Shown in pieces: positions 3,520 to 5,719 of a stretch of DNA of 5,719 nt. How positions within the stretch are numbered: position 1 is the stretch's first letter; each line of letters starts with the position of its first letter. The notes beneath the pieces were generated by a model, which saw nothing but the letters and a program-made list of their open reading frames with translations, was not told the origin of the DNA and ran no database searches. The stretch covers positions 1-5,719 of the forward strand of contig JAUXEQ010000103.1 of assembly GCA_030620455.1 (NCBI GenBank), in the 5' to 3' direction. This stretch comes from a bacterium. GTDB lineage: Bacteria > UBP14 > UBA6098 > B30-G16. The position numbers were made by a program, and so were the translations under genes.

Positions 3520-5719
3520 ATGAGAAGAATTTGTTTAATTGCGACTTTGATCGCGGGATTGCTTTTTTCTGGGTTGATGCTTAGTGGTGTCAAGGCTCAG
3601 AATGTTCTCGTGGATGATCTGCCGTTTTGCGGTCACCATGATACTACTACGTTTTATGCGCTTTGGGACACTCTCACCTCACATTCGGCTACTGTAAAAT
3701 TTACCTCGAGAGAGAGCCGATTCCCAGTATTAGACAGTTTTGATCTGGTTATAATTATGCATCACAATGGGTGTTCTACCGCTGGATTCAGTTACTATCA
3801 GAAGACACAATTAATCGATTTCGTTTGCTATGGCGGGAATCTTCTCGTTATGCCCATTTCCACCGATGATGTTGGTCCTCATAACAATCTTCTTACAGAT
3901 TCAAGGTGGGTTACTGGGATATCCTTTGGCGGCATGGGTAGAAGTGTGCGTACAACAAATATAGCTTCCTTTTCGCCATTTACAGATGGATTATCATACA
4001 TGTATCTCGATTACACTGCTATAATGAATGTTTCATCACCAGGGCTGCCATTTATATGGAGCAATGACGGTAAACAGATACTCGCTGCTGTTTCCTATCC
4101 GAAACGAACCGACGGTGAAGACTGTGATTGCAGTTACGGTGGCAGAATTTTAGCTCTCGCAGACTGTCACACTTTTGAGGTTCCAGTGATTGGATATGCT
4201 GAACCTATGGCATTTAAATTTATAACTAATGCGTTAACGGCTCTTGCGAGGGTAACAGAGGATTCATTAGAGAACTGCAATAGACCGGTGGGAGTTCCGC
4301 TTTTAGATTCCGTCGATTGTGCTTCTCCCGGAAGCCTCACTACAATATATGGGCAGGGATTTGATACAACTGTGTCCGTTTTATTTGGAGACTCTCTTAT
4401 ATCTCATTTTCTAAAAGATTCCACTGAAATAATAATCACCGTTCCAGATTGGGCTATTCAAGGCATGCAATCTATTACTGTTGTTATGCTGGGAAGGAAA
4501 TATAGAGTACCGATTCAGGTTTATTGCGAGTGGCTGGATATAGAGATAGATGCTTTTTGCGGTGATATCGATGACACTGTCTATTTTACAGGTGAGAATA
4601 TTGATACATCAGCGTTCCTAGAATTTGGTGGGAGCGTTTTGGACTCGGAACTTTTCGAAATAGAAAGCGACACATCCGGATGGTTCATTGTACCAGATAC
4701 CGCTGGTCTATCAGTTGTTAGCACTTTCGATGAATCCAATCGATACAGTTTCTGTGTCGAAAATGAACCGACACAGAGATCCTGCCTGCGTTTTATGGTT
4801 CCATGCCCATGTCCTCCTGTAACCGACGTGGATATTAATATAGAGATAATAAAGTTTTTTGAACGATTGGATGGCACCGATACAGTTTATATTGTTTACA
4901 ATTTCGATTCGGATGATACTCATAATATTTTAATAGAATGCTCATCGGATGGCGGTCTAACATGGGATTACCCATGCACATCTTTGTACGGTGATATTGG
5001 CGATGATATTGCACCGGGAGATAGTCTTATAATTAAATGGGAAGCGGGAACGGATGCTCCTAACATCGAACATTCTAACTGGGCGTTTAGAGTCACCGCT
5101 GTAGAACTCTCCACCGAGTCCGATACAACTGGAAATTATATCGTTCGAGATAGTGATGATGCTGGCATCGCTTTCGATTGGGTGGATATTGCCGATGGGA
5201 ACGGTTTAGACACTTTATGGTCGGAATTTGAGTACGACGATGTGTATAAATTAGTTGCTCTCGGATTTGATTTTGTTTTTTACACGGATACTTTTTGTTC
5301 GGTCTTTGTGACGACTAATGGTCTTGTGGGATTCGATGACAAAGATATCTGGTGGTTCATCAACGATACAATATTACCTGATACTACGGCACCTAACAAT
5401 TTCATCGCTCCCTTTTGGGACGACCTTTACGTTAGGACCACAAGCTGTGTCTATGTCGTATATGGTGGTGAAGATCCGTATAGATGGATGGCAGTTATTT
5501 GGCGCAATATGGGGCATTACCTTACTATGCCAGGGAAAGAGACATTTTGGACGCTTCAGCTAATTATGAATGAGGATGGTTCTATGGTTTTCCAATATCT
5601 CGATCTTGAGGGAGCACCCTCTTCGCTTCCTCATTTCGATTATGGAGGTAGTGCTACAGTTGGAATTGAGAACAGTGACGGCACCGAGGGTATAAAGTAC
5701 TCAGCAAATAGAGCAGTTC
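3520..5719 (+). CDS. Large multidomain secreted protein, N-terminal 733 aa (3' end outside window)
   Basis: The frame is open from ATG 3520 to the window edge with no stop. The signal peptide covers 1-26 (Arg2-Arg3, hydrophobic core, Val-Lys-Ala cut before Gln27). Residues 28-250 resemble a class I glutamine amidotransferase/ThuA-like Rossmann fold: strand 'DLVIIMHH' at 75-82, 'GGNLLVMP' at 105-112 and 'GGRILALADCH' at 207-217. No nucleophile Cys follows the 105-112 strand, so it is probably non-catalytic. Residues 259-336 look like an IPT/TIG Ig-like domain and 338-428 like a second, more divergent one. A Pro-Cys linker is followed by an Fn3-like domain (about 434-530) with an Asp-box motif at 475-482. 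Residues 548-733 match a nidogen-like module with APFWDDL at 630-636 and ATVGIEN at 712-718. Eighteen mature cysteines suggest disulfides. No Shine-Dalgarno site is seen. A C-terminal sorting domain may lie beyond the edge. The likely role is a cell-surface or secreted binding protein; the exact function is unknown. Confidence 0.85.
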   Translation, partial: MRRICLIATLIAGLLFSGLMLSGVKAQNVLVDDLPFCGHHDTTTFYALWDTLTSHSATVKFTSRESRFPVLDSFDLVIIMHHNGCSTAGFSYYQKTQLIDFVCYGGNLLVMPISTDDVGPHNNLLTDSRWVTGISFGGMGRSVRTTNIASFSPFTDGLSYMYLDYTAIMNVSSPGLPFIWSNDGKQILAAVSYPKRTDGEDCDCSYGGRILALADCHTFEVPVIGYAEPMAFKFITNALTALARVTEDSLENCNRPVGVPLLDSVDCASPGSLTTIYGQGFDTTVSVLFGDSLISHFLKDSTEIIITVPDWAIQGMQSITVVMLGRKYRVPIQVYCEWLDIEIDAFCGDIDDTVYFTGENIDTSAFLEFGGSVLDSELFEIESDTSGWFIVPDTAGLSVVSTFDESNRYSFCVENEPTQRSCLRFMVPCPCPPVTDVDINIEIIKFFERLDGTDTVYIVYNFDSDDTHNILIECSSDGGLTWDYPCTSLYGDIGDDIAPGDSLIIKWEAGTDAPNIEHSNWAFRVTAVELSTESDTTGNYIVRDSDDAGIAFDWVDIADGNGLDTLWSEFEYDDVYKLVALGFDFVFYTDTFCSVFVTTNGLVGFDDKDIWWFINDTILPDTTAPNNFIAPFWDDLYVRTTSCVYVVYGGEDPYRWMAVIWRNMGHYLTMPGKETFWTLQLIMNEDGSMVFQYLDLEGAPSSLPHFDYGGSATVGIENSDGTEGIKYSANRAV

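Noticed and set aside
4581..4923. Minus-strand open frames inside the large secreted-protein gene
   Set aside because: The plus-strand frame is continuous with recognisable domains across this stretch, so these are shadows.
5318..5563. Plus-strand 81-codon frame in another phase
   Set aside because: It overlaps the nidogen-like part of the 3520 gene, which shows APFWDDL and GIEN motifs in the main frame.
1..5719. CRISPR array, insertion sequence or phage genes
   Set aside because: No regularly spaced repeats, transposase motifs, or terminal inverted repeats flanking a coding region were seen.

Overview
The window is an AT-rich bacterial chromosome fragment. It carries two housekeeping loci, an HU-family nucleoid protein and a tRNA-Arg(ACG), set among three genes for exported proteins of poorly known families. 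The style of the exported proteins (small outer-membrane barrel-like protein, DUF2271-like periplasmic protein, and a long secreted protein ending in a nidogen-like 'APFWDDL ... GIEN' domain) and the loose use of Shine-Dalgarno sites suggest a Gram-negative member of the FCB group or a nearby candidate phylum such as Cloacimonadota or WOR-3. This is an inference from protein style; no ribosomal RNA or marker gene is present to confirm it.

Layout. Positions 1-14 hold the possible first codons of a leftward gene with a good ribosome binding site. Positions 15-498 have no convincing gene, only a 45-codon open frame and AT palindromes around candidate promoters. A barrel-like exported protein lies at 499-1167. 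A DUF2271-like exported protein follows at 1230-1964 and ends in a hairpin-plus-T-run terminator. A long intergenic region (1965-2819) carries several hairpins, one followed by seven T, and a near-consensus sigma-70-type promoter (TTGACA-17-TATTGT) pointing at HU. HU is at 2820-3104 with a textbook terminator at 3127-3159. The tRNA-Arg is at 3307-3380 with its own TATAAT box upstream and a bulged hairpin downstream. From 3520 to the window edge runs one uninterrupted reading frame of at least 733 codons. It is the largest gene here, truncated on the right, and encodes a cysteine-rich multidomain exported protein.

How the parts work together. The two genes at 499 and 1230 lie in the same direction 62 nt apart and could be co-transcribed, but the second has its own TATAAT box. 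HU, the tRNA and the 3520 gene look like separate transcription units, each with its own promoter or terminator signals. No mobile element, CRISPR array or defence system is visible. The items most worth a second look are the structured leader/intergenic region before HU, the duplicated T-arm fragment just upstream of the tRNA, the mixture of SD-led and SD-less genes, and the domain chain of the large secreted protein.
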